Shown: positions 7,390-16,655, counted from the stretch's first letter. The stretch is 64,000 nucleotides of DNA from Ottowia flava (GCF_042680565.1 NZ_JBHUEJ010000002.1:111377-175376); one strand, 5' to 3'. Numbers and translations are program-made. The notes: generated by a model from the letters alone, not told the origin.

Positions 7390-8319
7390 ATGACTGCACC
7401 CCTTCGCTTAGAAGATCTGCACGGCAAGATCATTGACTTCCGCCTGCGCCCGCCCACCGGCCCTTACCGCGACTTCTTCACCCCGGCGCTGGTCGAGCGA
7501 CTGGGTCGCATGTGGGGCGATGACGGCATGCCTGCCTCGTATGCGGCGAGCCTGGCAGGCGGCGACGATGCCGACGAGCACGCGCTCAAGCTGTTGTTCG
7601 AGGAAATGGACCGCGCCGGTGTTCGCTTGGGCGTCATGAATGGCCGCCATTCGCCCAACCGCGCCGTGCCCGTGCACATCGGCGACGACTACCTGCACGA
7701 ACTGGAGGGCCGAACCCACGGCCGCATGGTGTCGCTGGCGGGCGTTGACCTCGACCTGCCGATGGAGGAGTTGCTGCTCGGCCTGGAGCGTGCCGTCAAG
7801 GTACTGGGCATGCGCGGTGTCTGCATCGAACCGGGTTTTGCCCGTACGCCGATGTACGCCGAAGACGAGAGCCTGATGCCCATCTACCAGCGCGTCAACG
7901 ACCTGGGCGTGCCCCTGCTGTTCATGTCGGGCCCGCTCTCCGGCCCCGACAACACCTACACCGACCCGGTGCATTTCGAGCGCGTCGCGCGCCGCTTTCC
8001 GAAGATGCCCGTCGTGCTGGGCCACGGCGCCTACCCCTACGTCAACGAAGCGATTGCACTGGCCTACAAGAGCGAAGCGACTGGCGTGATGAACGTGTAC
8101 CTGTCGCCCGACGTATACGTGTTCACGCCCGGCGGCTCGGCCTTCGTCGAGGGCATCCGCATGATGCCCGAGCGCTTCATCTACGCCTCGGCCTACGCCT
8201 TCTCGAGCATCGAAACGCCTGTGCGTCGCACACTCGAGCTGGGTATCGAACCTGACGCTTTGCGCGCCTACATGTACGGCAACGCCGCCCGCCTGCTGAA
8301 ACTGGAGGAAGCCCAATGA
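7390..8319 (+). CDS. Amidohydrolase-family TIM-barrel protein with altered metal site
   Basis: The 309-residue protein is of the Amidohydrolase_2 type: a strand beginning GKIIDFRLRPPTG, a central barrel, and conserved GHGAYPYVNEA and PERFIYASAY segments near the end. In active family members the first strand carries an H-x-H metal motif, but here it reads R-L-R, so the usual metal centre may be absent or different. The gene lies 100 bp after the Bug receptor gene and its stop overlaps the next start by 4 bp (ATGA), so it is probably in one operon. Substrate unknown; a hydrolase or decarboxylase for the imported carboxylate is an inference. Confidence 0.75.
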   Translation: MTAPLRLEDLHGKIIDFRLRPPTGPYRDFFTPALVERLGRMWGDDGMPASYAASLAGGDDADEHALKLLFEEMDRAGVRLGVMNGRHSPNRAVPVHIGDDYLHELEGRTHGRMVSLAGVDLDLPMEELLLGLERAVKVLGMRGVCIEPGFARTPMYAEDESLMPIYQRVNDLGVPLLFMSGPLSGPDNTYTDPVHFERVARRFPKMPVVLGHGAYPYVNEAIALAYKSEATGVMNVYLSPDVYVFTPGGSAFVEGIRMMPERFIYASAYAFSSIETPVRRTLELGIEPDALRAYMYGNAARLLKLEEAQ

Positions 8320-9329
8320 GCGCGAAGCAACTGCAGGTGCGCATGGCGCGCCACCCTGACCGCGTGCTGTGTGCCGACGACTTCAGCGTGGTCGAGGCCG
8401 ACATGCCCACCATGGCGCCGGGCGGCTTGCTGGCGCAACAGCTCTACCTGTCGCTCGACCCGTACGTGCGCCCCATGATGGATCCGGTGCGTTCGTACGT
8501 ACCCCACTTGAACCCGGGCGACCTGATGCCGGGTTTTGGCGTCGGTCGCGTGTTGAAGAGCGATTCGGACGCTCTGCCTGTGGGCAGCTATGTCGCGGGA
8601 CGCTTCGGCTGGCAGGAATTTGCCAGCCTCGACGCCGCCGCTGTGCGCCGCATCGACAGCGGACTGGGCCCGGTTTCAACGGCGGTCGGCGTGCTCGGCA
8701 TGCCCGGCGCCACGGCGCACTACGGCCTCACGCAGCTGGGCAAGCCACAGCCGGGCGACACGGTCGTGGTCAGTGCGGCGTCGGGCGCTGTGGGCAGCCT
8801 GGTTGGCCAGATCGCCAAGATTAAGGGGTGCCGCGTGGTCGGCATCGCTGGCGGGCCCGAAAAGTGCCGCTACGTGATCGAAGAACTGGGCTTCGACGCC
8901 TGCCTCGACTACCGCGCGCCCGATCTGGTCGAGCGCTTCATTGCCGCCACACCCGACTACGTGGACGTGTCGTTCGAGAACGTCGGCGGCCCGATCATGG
9001 ACATGGTCATGGGGCGTTTGAACGCCCACGCACGCGTCGTGCTGTGCGGGGCCATCAGCCAGTACAACACCGCCAGCCGCAGCACCGGGTTCGAGGTTTT
9101 CGAGCTGGTGCGCCAGCGCGCTTCGCTCACCGGCTTCATCATCAGCGAACACATGGACCACTGGCCGGGCGCGTTCGCCGAGATCGCGCAGTGGATCAAG
9201 GAAGGCAAGGTGCGCTACCGCGAAAGCATCGCCCACGGGCTGCGTTCAGCGCCTGAGGCCTTCATGGGCATGCTGACCGGCAAGAACCTGGGCAAGCAAC
9301 TGGTGCGCGTCGCAGACGAGAACGCCTGA
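8316..9329 (+). CDS. NADP-dependent medium-chain oxidoreductase (CurA / LTB4 dehydrogenase type)
   Basis: The 337-residue protein has the zinc-free MDR layout: N-terminal oxidoreductase domain (LYLSLDPYVRPMM), then a Rossmann domain with SAASGAVGSLVGQIAK and GGPEKC for the nucleotide. The family reduces activated C=C bonds (curcumin, prostaglandin, alkenals) using NADPH. It overlaps the amidohydrolase gene by 4 bp and is the last gene of the LysR-associated group. Actual substrate unknown. Confidence 0.85.
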   Translation: MSAKQLQVRMARHPDRVLCADDFSVVEADMPTMAPGGLLAQQLYLSLDPYVRPMMDPVRSYVPHLNPGDLMPGFGVGRVLKSDSDALPVGSYVAGRFGWQEFASLDAAAVRRIDSGLGPVSTAVGVLGMPGATAHYGLTQLGKPQPGDTVVVSAASGAVGSLVGQIAKIKGCRVVGIAGGPEKCRYVIEELGFDACLDYRAPDLVERFIAATPDYVDVSFENVGGPIMDMVMGRLNAHARVVLCGAISQYNTASRSTGFEVFELVRQRASLTGFIISEHMDHWPGAFAEIAQWIKEGKVRYRESIAHGLRSAPEAFMGMLTGKNLGKQLVRVADENA

Positions 9330-9385
9330 CACCGGCAGGCGGGAGGGGGCAGCGCGCCCGCACGGCGAACGTTGCGCCCTTGCCT

Positions 9386-10219
9386 TCAGCCCCCGCCACT
9401 GGCGTGCTTCAAGGCATCCTGTTGCTCGCGCATGCGAATGCAGCTGGGATGCTGCCGCAGCGCGGGCTTGTTGCATTCCGATTGCAGGCAGATCGCTCGC
9501 GAAATGAAGGCACGGTCGGCGCACAACGGGGCCGGCGCAGTTGGAGCCGCGGGCGCAGGCCCAGGCGCAACGGGAGCAGTCGGCGCAGCGGACGGGCCCA
9601 CTTCGACGACCGAGGGCGCACGCTCCGGCGCCCGGCGGCTGGTTTTGGACGCGGGACGGGTCGGCGCAGGCGCCGCAGCCGCAACCGCAGCGACAGGTGG
9701 CTGCCGAACGCCGGCGCTCGTGGGGGCGGCGTTCAGGGCTGCTGAGGCTGCCTCGCCCGCGGCCAGCACAGCAGCTGGGGACGATGAGGTGGCTTCAGCC
9801 GAGCCCGGGACGCGCAACGAAGTACTTTCCGCTGACGCTGCTGTGGCGGGCGACGCTGCACTCGCGGGAGTGATGGCTGTCAGCGCGGCATCGGTCTGCG
9901 GTGAACCGCGGTCACGAGCGTTCGTCCACAGAATGGCGGCGAGGGCCAGCGCCGCCAGACCGGCCGTCACCAGTGCCGCGGGCGCGCCCCAGCGCATACG
10001 CGACCGCGCTCGAGCGTCTGCCATGGCTTGCGCGGATTCTGACGCGGCGTCTGCCGCCCAGGCTTGCGCTTCCCTGCGGCGGCGACGCTTGCGGCGCCGC
10101 GCATCACGAGTCAGTTCCTCCGGCGTGGGGGGCAACGTCACCAACTGTTTTGCGCACTTGAGGCAGAACTTGGCGTGCGCCCGGTTCTCGGCGCCACACT
10201 GGGGGCAGATCAGCGACAT
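9386..10219 (-). CDS. Zinc-ribbon, single-pass membrane protein with Cys-rich C-terminus
   Basis: The start at 10219 is chosen because the conserved part begins MSLICPQCGAENRAHAKFC; an upstream extension of 56 residues has no family character. The 277-residue protein has an N-terminal zinc ribbon (CPQC..CLKC), a basic cytoplasmic stretch, one membrane helix near residues 77-98 (ALVTAGLAALALAAILW), a long alanine/proline-rich linker, and a C-terminal CADRAFISRAICLQSEC segment with two further cysteines. Function unknown. It converges on the MDR gene. Confidence 0.75.
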   Translation of the reverse strand: MSLICPQCGAENRAHAKFCLKCAKQLVTLPPTPEELTRDARRRKRRRRREAQAWAADAASESAQAMADARARSRMRWGAPAALVTAGLAALALAAILWTNARDRGSPQTDAALTAITPASAASPATAASAESTSLRVPGSAEATSSSPAAVLAAGEAASAALNAAPTSAGVRQPPVAAVAAAAPAPTRPASKTSRRAPERAPSVVEVGPSAAPTAPVAPGPAPAAPTAPAPLCADRAFISRAICLQSECNKPALRQHPSCIRMREQQDALKHASGGG

Positions 10220-10329
10220 GCGAAAGCGTGGTGCGAGGGTTCGGTCGGGAGAGGTCGGAGCACAGGGCGCCGAGGCGATCCATTTGATGTCAAAGTGTAA
10301 ACATCTGCGCAGGGTTGACCCAGCAATCG

Positions 10330-10344
10330 CGTGGCAAAGCCACG
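10330..10344. repeat. Small hairpin CGTGGC-AAA-GCCACG
   Basis: A perfect 6-bp stem with AAA loop lies in the 308-bp gap between the zinc-ribbon gene (start 10219, minus) and trhP (end 10528, minus). No T-run follows in either direction. The rest of the gap holds only dispersed-repeat copy 1. Confidence 0.35.
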
Positions 10345-10434
10345 TCACAGCGCTGCGGGGTCCGGCCAGCGTCAAGAATCCTGGCACCCATCGCCGGAAC
10401 CGAGCTGGCGGCGCTGCGCAGTCATCGCTGAAAC

Positions 10435-10498
10435 GCTATCAAATGAGAAGCTGATTGCGCAAGTGGTTGTAGGGGTGGGGCGCGATTTCGCTGGAAAT
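10435..10498 (+). repeat. Dispersed 60-66 bp element, copy 1 (intergenic)
   Basis: Starts GCTATCAAATGAGAAGCTG, contains TTGCGCA and TTGTAGGGG, and ends CGATTTCGCTGGAAAT. It lies downstream of trhP. Confidence 0.85.
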
Positions 10499-10527
10499 TT
10501 CCGAGCGCCTGCTTCTGTGCTGCCGGG

Positions 10528-11916
10528 TCATGCTGTCGCTTCGGCGGGCGCCTGGCTCAGGCGGGCGATCAGCGCGTGCTCGGCCGGTCCGTCCACCGGA
10601 ATCCAGACGCGCAGCGGGTTGCCTGCCGCCACCTCGATCGCTTCGCCCTCGGGGTTTTTCATCCGGTCCAGGCGCACCGTGCGGTTGCCGCTGGGGTGGA
10701 TGATCTCGATCCAGTCGCCCACCGAAAACCTGTTCTTGGTCTCGACCTCGGCCCAGCCGTCCTGCAGCGCCTTGACTTCCCCCACGAACTGGCTGCGCGC
10801 GGCCACCGAATGGCCGGTCTCGTAATTCTGGTAGTCCTGCGATGGCCTGCGCTCCAGAAAGCCGCTGGTGTAGCCGCGGTTGGCCAGGCCTTCCAGCTCG
10901 GTGATCAGTTGCGGGTTGAACGCGCGGCCGGCCACGGCGTCGTCGATGGCGCGGCGGTACACCTGCGCGGTGCGCGCGACGTAGTACTGGCTCTTGGTGC
11001 GGCCCTCGATCTTGAGCGAATCGACGCCGATCTTCGCCAGCTTTTCGACCAGTTCGACCGCCCGCAGGTCCTTGCTGTTCATGATGTAGGTGCCGTGCTC
11101 GTCTTCCATGATCGGCATCAGCTGGCCCGGCCGGCCTTCTTCCTCGATCAGGTAGACCTTGTCAGCAGAAGGATGGCGCTGGCCGTTGCCGCAGGTCGAT
11201 CCCGCAGCGTCTTCCGCACGTTCCTGCTCGGCCCCGAAGTTGAAGCCGACCAGTTGCTCGCCGCGCGCGAGCGCCTCGCCGGTGTTGGGGTCGACCGCGG
11301 CGTCCATCGTCTTGTAGTTCCAGCGGCAAGCGTTGGTGCAGGTGCCCTGGTTGGGGTCGCGCCGGTTGAAGTAGCCACTCAGCAGGCAACGGCCGCTGTA
11401 GGCGATGCACAGCGCGCCATGCACGAACACCTCCAGCTCCATATCGGGGCATTCCTGGCGGATTTGCTCGACCTCGGCCAGGCTCAGCTCGCGCGACAGG
11501 ATGATGCGCGCCACGCCCATCTTCTGCCAGAACTTCACCGCCGCCCAGTTGGTGGTGTTGGCTTGCACCGACAGGTGCACCGGGATGTGCGGCCACCTCT
11601 CGCGCACCAGCATGATCAGGCCCGCGTCGGCCATGATCAGCGCGTCGGGCTTGAGCGCGACGACCGGCTCCAGGTCGCGCAGGTAGGTGCGCACCTTGTC
11701 GTTGTGGGCGATCAGGTTGCTGGTGACGAAGAACTTCTTGCCGCGCGCATGCGCTTCGTTGATGCCCTGGGCGAGCTGCTCCAGGCGGAATTCGTTGTTG
11801 CGCGCGCGCAGGGAGTAGCGCGGCTGACCGGCGTAGACCGCGTCGGCGCCAAAGTCGTAGGCGGCGCGCATCTTGTCGAGGCTGCCGGCCGGCAGCAGCA
11901 ATTCAGGGGCTTTCAT
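10528..11916 (-). CDS. trhP: tRNA uridine-34 hydroxylase, prephenate-dependent (TrhP, formerly YegQ)
   Basis: The 462-residue protein is a U32-family member that aligns throughout with E. coli YegQ: LLLPAGSLDKMRAAYDFGAD, YAGQPRYSLRARNNEF, the cysteine signature GALCIAYSGRCLLSGY, RDPNQGTCTNACRW, and EDEHGTYIMNSKDLRA. TrhP hydroxylates uridine 34 of several tRNAs to ho5U, the first step toward cmo5U, with an iron-sulfur cluster held by these cysteines. It is divergent from acnA. A GACAAT hexamer lies 8 nt upstream of the start, so the mRNA may have almost no leader. Confidence 0.92.
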   Translation of the reverse strand: MKAPELLLPAGSLDKMRAAYDFGADAVYAGQPRYSLRARNNEFRLEQLAQGINEAHARGKKFFVTSNLIAHNDKVRTYLRDLEPVVALKPDALIMADAGLIMLVRERWPHIPVHLSVQANTTNWAAVKFWQKMGVARIILSRELSLAEVEQIRQECPDMELEVFVHGALCIAYSGRCLLSGYFNRRDPNQGTCTNACRWNYKTMDAAVDPNTGEALARGEQLVGFNFGAEQERAEDAAGSTCGNGQRHPSADKVYLIEEEGRPGQLMPIMEDEHGTYIMNSKDLRAVELVEKLAKIGVDSLKIEGRTKSQYYVARTAQVYRRAIDDAVAGRAFNPQLITELEGLANRGYTSGFLERRPSQDYQNYETGHSVAARSQFVGEVKALQDGWAEVETKNRFSVGDWIEIIHPSGNRTVRLDRMKNPEGEAIEVAAGNPLRVWIPVDGPAEHALIARLSQAPAEATA

Positions 11917-11963
11917 GGGCGCCTATTGTCCCCGCATCGGCCGTTTTCCCGCGCAGACCAAGG

Positions 11964-11993
11964 CGCTGGCGGGCCGCCGTTGTCCCGCCAGCG
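11964..11993. repeat. Strong hairpin in the trhP-acnA intergenic region
   Basis: CGCTGGCGGG (11964-11973) and CCCGCCAGCG (11984-11993) are perfect 10-bp arms with a 10-nt loop, about 50 bp upstream of the trhP start. No T-run follows. It could be a regulatory dyad or a terminator for an upstream antisense transcript. Confidence 0.45.
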
Positions 11994-12065
11994 GCTCGGC
12001 CGATCGCGCCAGGGGCGCCGGGCCAGCGTCCCTTGGCTGGGCGCATCGCCCAGTAATTTCTTTTT

Positions 12066-12130
12066 GCTATCATATGGAGAGCTGTCTGCGCAGATGGTTG
12101 TAGGGCGGGAGTCCGATTTGTCTTGTAAAT
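12066..12130 (+). repeat. Dispersed 60-66 bp element, copy 2 (upstream of acnA)
   Basis: Starts GCTATCATATGGAGAGCTG, contains CTGCGCAGATGG and TTGTAGGGC, ends CGATTTGTCTTGTAAAT. It lies about 100 bp before the acnA start and about 45 bp before the CACAAT hexamer at 12174-12179. Confidence 0.9.
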
Positions 12131-12227
12131 GAGTGGCGAGATGTTGTCGGGTGGCAGGGCTTTTAGAGTGCTGACACAATGGGCGGTGATCGCTACGGCG
12201 AGCGCCCACAACTCCAGGAAAGACGTC

Positions 12228-15140
12228 ATGGCTACCCAAAAATCCCACGCTTTCGCTTCCACCCGCCAACCGTTCAAGCTCGGCTCCGGCAAGACCGGTC
12301 AGCTCTACTCGCTGCCCGCGCTGGCCCGCAAGTACCCCAACATCAAGCGCCTGCCGGTGTCGCTGCGCATCGTGCTGGAGTCGGTGCTGCGCCACTGCGA
12401 CGGCAAGAAAGTCACCGCCGAGCACGTCGCCCAGCTCGCCAACTGGCAGCCCAAGGCCGCCCGCACCGACGAGATTCCCTTCACCGTCGCCCGCGTGGTG
12501 CTGCAGGACTTCACTGGCGTGCCGCTGCTGGCCGACCTGGCGGCGATGCGTTCGACCGCCGCTGCGATGGGCAAGGACCCCAAGAAGATCGAGCCGCTGG
12601 TGCCGGTGGATCTGGTGGTCGACCACTCGGTCATGGTCGACTACTACGGCAAGAAGAACGCGCTCGACCTGAACATGAAGCTCGAATTCCTGCGCAACCG
12701 CGAGCGCTACGAGTTCATGAAATGGGGCATGCAGGCGTTTGACACCTTCGGCGTGGTGCCGCCGGGCTTCGGCATCGTGCACCAGGTCAACCTGGAATAC
12801 CTGGCGCGCGGCGTGCACAAGCGCGCCGACGGCGTGTACTACCCCGACACCCTGGTCGGCACCGACAGCCACACCACCATGATCAACGGCATCGGCGTGG
12901 TGGGTTGGGGCGTGGGCGGCATCGAGGCCGAAGCCGCCATGCTGGGTCAGCCGGTGTACTTCCTCACGCCCGATGTGGTGGGCTTTGAGCTGAAAGGCCG
13001 CCTGCGCGAAGGCTGCACCGCCACCGACCTGGTGCTGACGGTGACCGAGATCCTGCGCCAGCACAAGGTTGTCGGCAAGTTCGTCGAATTCTTCGGCGAA
13101 GGCACGCGCACGCTCAGCCTGCCCGACCGCGCCACCATCGGCAACATGGCGCCCGAATACGGCGCAACCATGGGCTTCTTCCCGGTGGACGAGCGCACCA
13201 TCGAGTACTTCCAGGGCACGGGCCGCACCAAGGCCGAGATCGACGCGTTCGAGGCCTACTTCAAGGCGCAGAAGCTGTTCGGCATCCCCAAGGCGGGCGA
13301 AATCGACTATTCGCAGGTCATCACGCTGGACCTGGGCACCGTGGCCCCGAGCCTCGCTGGCCCCAAGCGCCCGCAAGACCGCATCGAGCTGGGCAACGTC
13401 TCGCGCCAGTTTGTCGAGCTGTTCTCCAAGCCGATGAGCGACAACGGCTTCAACCGCCCGGCCGAGTTGCTGCACACCCGCGTGCACGTCACGCGCGACA
13501 ACGTGCCGGATGCGGACGAGCGCGCACCGGCCGAGGCGCCCACGCCGCTGGGCGCGCCGCGCGCCATGGTCGAAATGGTGGCCAACAAGTCGACGCTGGC
13601 CGCCGCGCTGGCCGAGGCCGATGTGGTCGAGCCGATCTCGGTCAGCGAATACTCGCTGGGCAACGGCGACGTGCTGATTGCCGCCATCACCAGCTGTACC
13701 AACACCAGCAACCCCAGCGTGCTGCTGGCCGCCGGTCTTCTGGCCAAGAAGGCGGTGCAGGCGGGGCTGACCGTCAAGCCGCACGTCAAGACCTCGCTGG
13801 CCCCCGGCTCGCGCATCGTCACCGAGTACCTGACCGAAACCGGCCTGCTGCCCTACCTGGAAAAGCTGGGCTTTGCCGTGGCCGGTTACGGCTGCACCAC
13901 CTGCATCGGCAACGCGGGTGACCTGGCGCCCGAGATCAACGAGGCCATCACCCGCAACGAACTGGTGGCCGCGGCCGTGCTGTCGGGCAACCGCAACTTC
14001 GAGGCGCGCATCCACCCGAACCTGAAGGCCAACTTCCTGGCCAGCCCGCCGCTGGTGGTGGCGTACGCCATTGCCGGCAACATGATGGTCGACCTGATGA
14101 CCCAGCCCGTGGGCAAGGGCAAAGGCGGCAAGGATGTGTTCCTGGGCGACATCTGGCCGACCAGCGACGAGATCAACAAGCTGCTGAAGTACGCGATGAA
14201 GGGCAAGGCCTTCCGCGAGAACTACGCCAAGGTCGCGACCGAGCCGGGCAAGCTGTGGGAGCGCATCGAGGGCGTGACCGGGCAGGTCTACAACTGGCCC
14301 ACCAGCACGTACATTGCCGAGCCGCCGTTCTTTGCCGATTTTGCTAACGAATCAGGAGCTGCCCGCGCAGATCTGACAGGGGCTGGCGGCCAAAATGATG
14401 CCCATCGCGTGAGCGGCGCCCGCATCATGGCGCTGTTCGGCGACAGCATCACCACCGACCACATCTCGCCCGCCGGCAGCATCAAGGACAGTTCGCCCGC
14501 GGGCCAGTGGCTGCTGGACCACGGCGTGCAGAAGGCCGACTTCAACAGCTACGGCGCGCGCCGCGGCAACCACGAAGTCATGATGCGCGGCACCTTCGCC
14601 AACGTGCGCATCAAGAACCTGATGCTGCCGCCGCTGGAAAGCGGCAGCCGCGAAGAGGGCGGCCTCACGCTGTTCCAGCAACCCGGCGCGCTGCAGGGCA
14701 CCAAACAGTACATCTACGACGCGGCCATGAAGTACATCGCCGCAGGCGTGCCCACGGTGGTGTTCGCAGGCGAGGAGTACGGCACCGGCTCCAGCCGCGA
14801 TTGGGCCGCCAAGGGCACGCAGTTGCTGGGCATCAAGGCCGTGGTCGCCAAGAGCTTCGAACGCATCCACCGCAGCAACCTGGTGGGCATGGGCGTGCTG
14901 CCCCTGCAGTTCAAGGCCGGCGAATCCTGGGAATCGCTGGGGCTGAAGGGCGACGAGCTGGTTGAGATCGTCTGCGACGAGCAACTGACGCCGCAAAGCG
15001 ACGCGCGTCTGGTGATCACGCGCGCCGATGGCACCAAGGACGAAGCTTCGCTGACGCTGCGCATCGACACGCCGATCGAGGTCGACTACTTCCGCGCCGG
15101 CGGCATCCTGCCCTACGTGCTGCGGCAGTTGTTGGCCTGA
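12228..15140 (+). CDS. acnA: Aconitate hydratase A
   Basis: The start at 12228 is chosen because AGGAAAG lies just upstream and the product then begins MATQKSHAF; the frame is open further back without homology. The 970-residue protein isomerises citrate to isocitrate in the TCA cycle. The [4Fe-4S] ligands are C490 (ITSCTNTSN) and C556/C559 (YGCTTCIGN), and GTDSHTTMINGIGV and GTGSSRDWAAKG are present. At residues about 705-725, in the linker to the C-terminal swivelling domain, an extra segment (ANESGAARADLTGAGGQND) is encoded by dispersed-repeat copy 3; flanking PPFFADF and VSGARIMALFGDS are normal. The protein is about 80 residues longer than E. coli AcnA. Confidence 0.95.
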   Translation: MATQKSHAFASTRQPFKLGSGKTGQLYSLPALARKYPNIKRLPVSLRIVLESVLRHCDGKKVTAEHVAQLANWQPKAARTDEIPFTVARVVLQDFTGVPLLADLAAMRSTAAAMGKDPKKIEPLVPVDLVVDHSVMVDYYGKKNALDLNMKLEFLRNRERYEFMKWGMQAFDTFGVVPPGFGIVHQVNLEYLARGVHKRADGVYYPDTLVGTDSHTTMINGIGVVGWGVGGIEAEAAMLGQPVYFLTPDVVGFELKGRLREGCTATDLVLTVTEILRQHKVVGKFVEFFGEGTRTLSLPDRATIGNMAPEYGATMGFFPVDERTIEYFQGTGRTKAEIDAFEAYFKAQKLFGIPKAGEIDYSQVITLDLGTVAPSLAGPKRPQDRIELGNVSRQFVELFSKPMSDNGFNRPAELLHTRVHVTRDNVPDADERAPAEAPTPLGAPRAMVEMVANKSTLAAALAEADVVEPISVSEYSLGNGDVLIAAITSCTNTSNPSVLLAAGLLAKKAVQAGLTVKPHVKTSLAPGSRIVTEYLTETGLLPYLEKLGFAVAGYGCTTCIGNAGDLAPEINEAITRNELVAAAVLSGNRNFEARIHPNLKANFLASPPLVVAYAIAGNMMVDLMTQPVGKGKGGKDVFLGDIWPTSDEINKLLKYAMKGKAFRENYAKVATEPGKLWERIEGVTGQVYNWPTSTYIAEPPFFADFANESGAARADLTGAGGQNDAHRVSGARIMALFGDSITTDHISPAGSIKDSSPAGQWLLDHGVQKADFNSYGARRGNHEVMMRGTFANVRIKNLMLPPLESGSREEGGLTLFQQPGALQGTKQYIYDAAMKYIAAGVPTVVFAGEEYGTGSSRDWAAKGTQLLGIKAVVAKSFERIHRSNLVGMGVLPLQFKAGESWESLGLKGDELVEIVCDEQLTPQSDARLVITRADGTKDEASLTLRIDTPIEVDYFRAGGILPYVLRQLLA
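14343..14400 (+). repeat. Dispersed element, copy 3 (in frame inside acnA)
   Basis: GCTAACGAATCAGGAGCTG starts the copy; GCGCAGATCTGACAGGGGC and GGCGGCCAAAATGATG follow. It is most like copy 18 in the DUF3306 gene. It is translated as an extra loop before the C-terminal aconitase domain, and the stop codons in the consensus have been lost in this frame. Confidence 0.8.
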
Positions 15141-15167
15141 CGGGCCATCGGGCACGCCTTGCCTATG

Positions 15168-15198
15168 CCCCGGCAGCGCATGCGCTGCCGGGGTTTTT
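15168..15198 (+). terminator. Rho-independent terminator of acnA
   Basis: CCCCGGCAGCGCA (with its first C at 15168) and its exact complement TGCGCTGCCGGGG form a 13-bp perfect palindrome (15168-15193) followed by TTTTT. It begins 28 bp after the acnA stop. Confidence 0.9.
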
Positions 15199-15257
15199 CT
15201 TATGTCTGACGCCATGGCGCACCGCAGCCGCGGTGGTTCAGGCGGCACAATCGGCGC

Positions 15258-16454
15258 ATGAGTGCGTTGGAGGTATTGGTCGCGGGAGGCGGCATTGGCG
15301 GGGTTGCGGCAGCGCTGGCCACGGCGCGCGCCGGTTGCGAGGTGCGCCTTTACGAGCGCGCTCCTGTGTTCAGCGAGGTCGGGGCGGGTATTCAGCTTGG
15401 CCCCAATGCCACTCGGGTGCTGATTCAGTGGGGTTTGGGCGATGCGCTGAAGGGCGTGGCCGCCTTCCCTGAAGCCCTGCGGGTGCGCGACGCGGCAAGC
15501 GGGGCTGAGTTGGGTCGCTTGGCGCTGGGCGCGCGCATGGCGGCGCGCTATGGCGCGCCTTACGCCACGGTCCATCGCGCCGATCTGCACGAGGTGCTGA
15601 CGCGTGCTCTCTTGCAGCAGGAGCGTGTGCATCTGTGCCTGGACCATGCAGTTGTCCGCTGCGCCGTCGACGCAGACGCAGTGACCCTGCGCACCTCGCG
15701 TGGCGTCGATGTCGAGGGCGACGTACTGGTGGGTGCCGACGGCGTCTGGAGCGCTGTGCGCGAGCAGTTGCTGCACGATGGACCGCCGCGCCTGACAGGC
15801 CATCTGGCCTACCGCGCCATGCTGCGCAGCGACGCCTTGCCGGCCGGCCTGCGCGGCAACGAGGTGACCGCCTGGCTTGGCCCTCGTTTGCATGTGGTGC
15901 AGTACCCAGTGCGCGGTGGCGCGTGGGTGAACGTGGTGGCCATTGTGCTGGGGTCGCCGCCTGCCAATGCGCAGGACTGGGACCACGGCGGCCACGCTGC
16001 CGACCTGGCGCGTGCCTTGGGCCCTCTGTGTGCGCCTCTGCGGGCGCTGATCGATGCCGCGCCAGAGGCGAGCGTGAATCCCTATGTCTGGCGCCTGTGG
16101 GCGCTGGCGGGCAGACCACCAGTGAGGGCAACCAACCAGTTGGTGCGCGGGCGCGCGGTTTTACTGGGCGATGCGGCGCATCCGATGGTGCCGTTCCTGG
16201 CGCAGGGGGCGGGCATGGCGATCGAGGATGCAGCCGAACTCGCGCGTGCGATCGGCATCGATGCGGTCGACGTACCGACCCGCTTGCAGCGCTACGCCCT
16301 CGCGCGCTGGCAGCGCGTGGCCCGTGTTCAGGCGCGGGCCTGGCGCAACGGTCAGATCTTTCATTCCACGGGTCTGGTGCGCGTGGGCAGAGATGCCTCC
16401 ATGCGCCTGCTCGGCGAGCGGCTGCTCGACGTCCCTTGGCTGTACGGCGGTTGA
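15258..16454 (+). CDS. FAD-dependent monooxygenase (aromatic hydroxylase type)
   Basis: The 398-residue protein has the group A flavoprotein monooxygenase motifs: N-terminal GGGIGGVAAALATARAG for ADP binding, VLVGADGVWSAVR in the middle, and GRAVLLGDAAHPMVPFLAQG for the flavin ribityl chain. Closest well-known relatives are salicylate and 3-hydroxybenzoate hydroxylases, which use NAD(P)H and O2; the substrate here is unknown. It stands alone. The CACAAT hexamer at 15246-15251 is 6 nt before the ATG and no Shine-Dalgarno site is visible. Confidence 0.85.
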   Translation: MSALEVLVAGGGIGGVAAALATARAGCEVRLYERAPVFSEVGAGIQLGPNATRVLIQWGLGDALKGVAAFPEALRVRDAASGAELGRLALGARMAARYGAPYATVHRADLHEVLTRALLQQERVHLCLDHAVVRCAVDADAVTLRTSRGVDVEGDVLVGADGVWSAVREQLLHDGPPRLTGHLAYRAMLRSDALPAGLRGNEVTAWLGPRLHVVQYPVRGGAWVNVVAIVLGSPPANAQDWDHGGHAADLARALGPLCAPLRALIDAAPEASVNPYVWRLWALAGRPPVRATNQLVRGRAVLLGDAAHPMVPFLAQGAGMAIEDAAELARAIGIDAVDVPTRLQRYALARWQRVARVQARAWRNGQIFHSTGLVRVGRDASMRLLGERLLDVPWLYGG

Positions 16455-16649
16455 GCGATGGCCCGGTCGCTGGGCGAGCCCTCGCCGGAAGGCTGCGACC
16501 GTGTGCGGCGCAGCAAGCGGCGAGGCTGTCGGGGCGTTGACCTACCTTGCTGGGGCGCCTCATCGCAACTGAAAATCACGCAACTGCGCGTACTTTCAGC
16601 ACTTTTAACATCAGGGTTAGCCATGGCGAGGCGGCTGGGGTTGGCCGTC

Positions 16650-16655
16650 TAGAAT
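16650..16655 (+). promoter_or_regulatory. -10 element TAGAAT for phaR
   Basis: TAGAAT overlaps the first possible ATG (16654) of the phaR frame. If it is the -10 box, transcription starts near 16662, so the ATG at 16684 would be the real start. Confidence 0.4.

Noticed and set aside
9372..10454. Plus-strand frame opposite the zinc-ribbon gene
   Set aside because: The minus strand has a zinc ribbon, a membrane helix and a conserved Cys-rich end; the plus frame is only alanine/arginine-rich.
10576..12132. Long plus-strand frame opposite trhP
   Set aside because: Shadow frame; the minus strand encodes a full-length TrhP with conserved cysteines.
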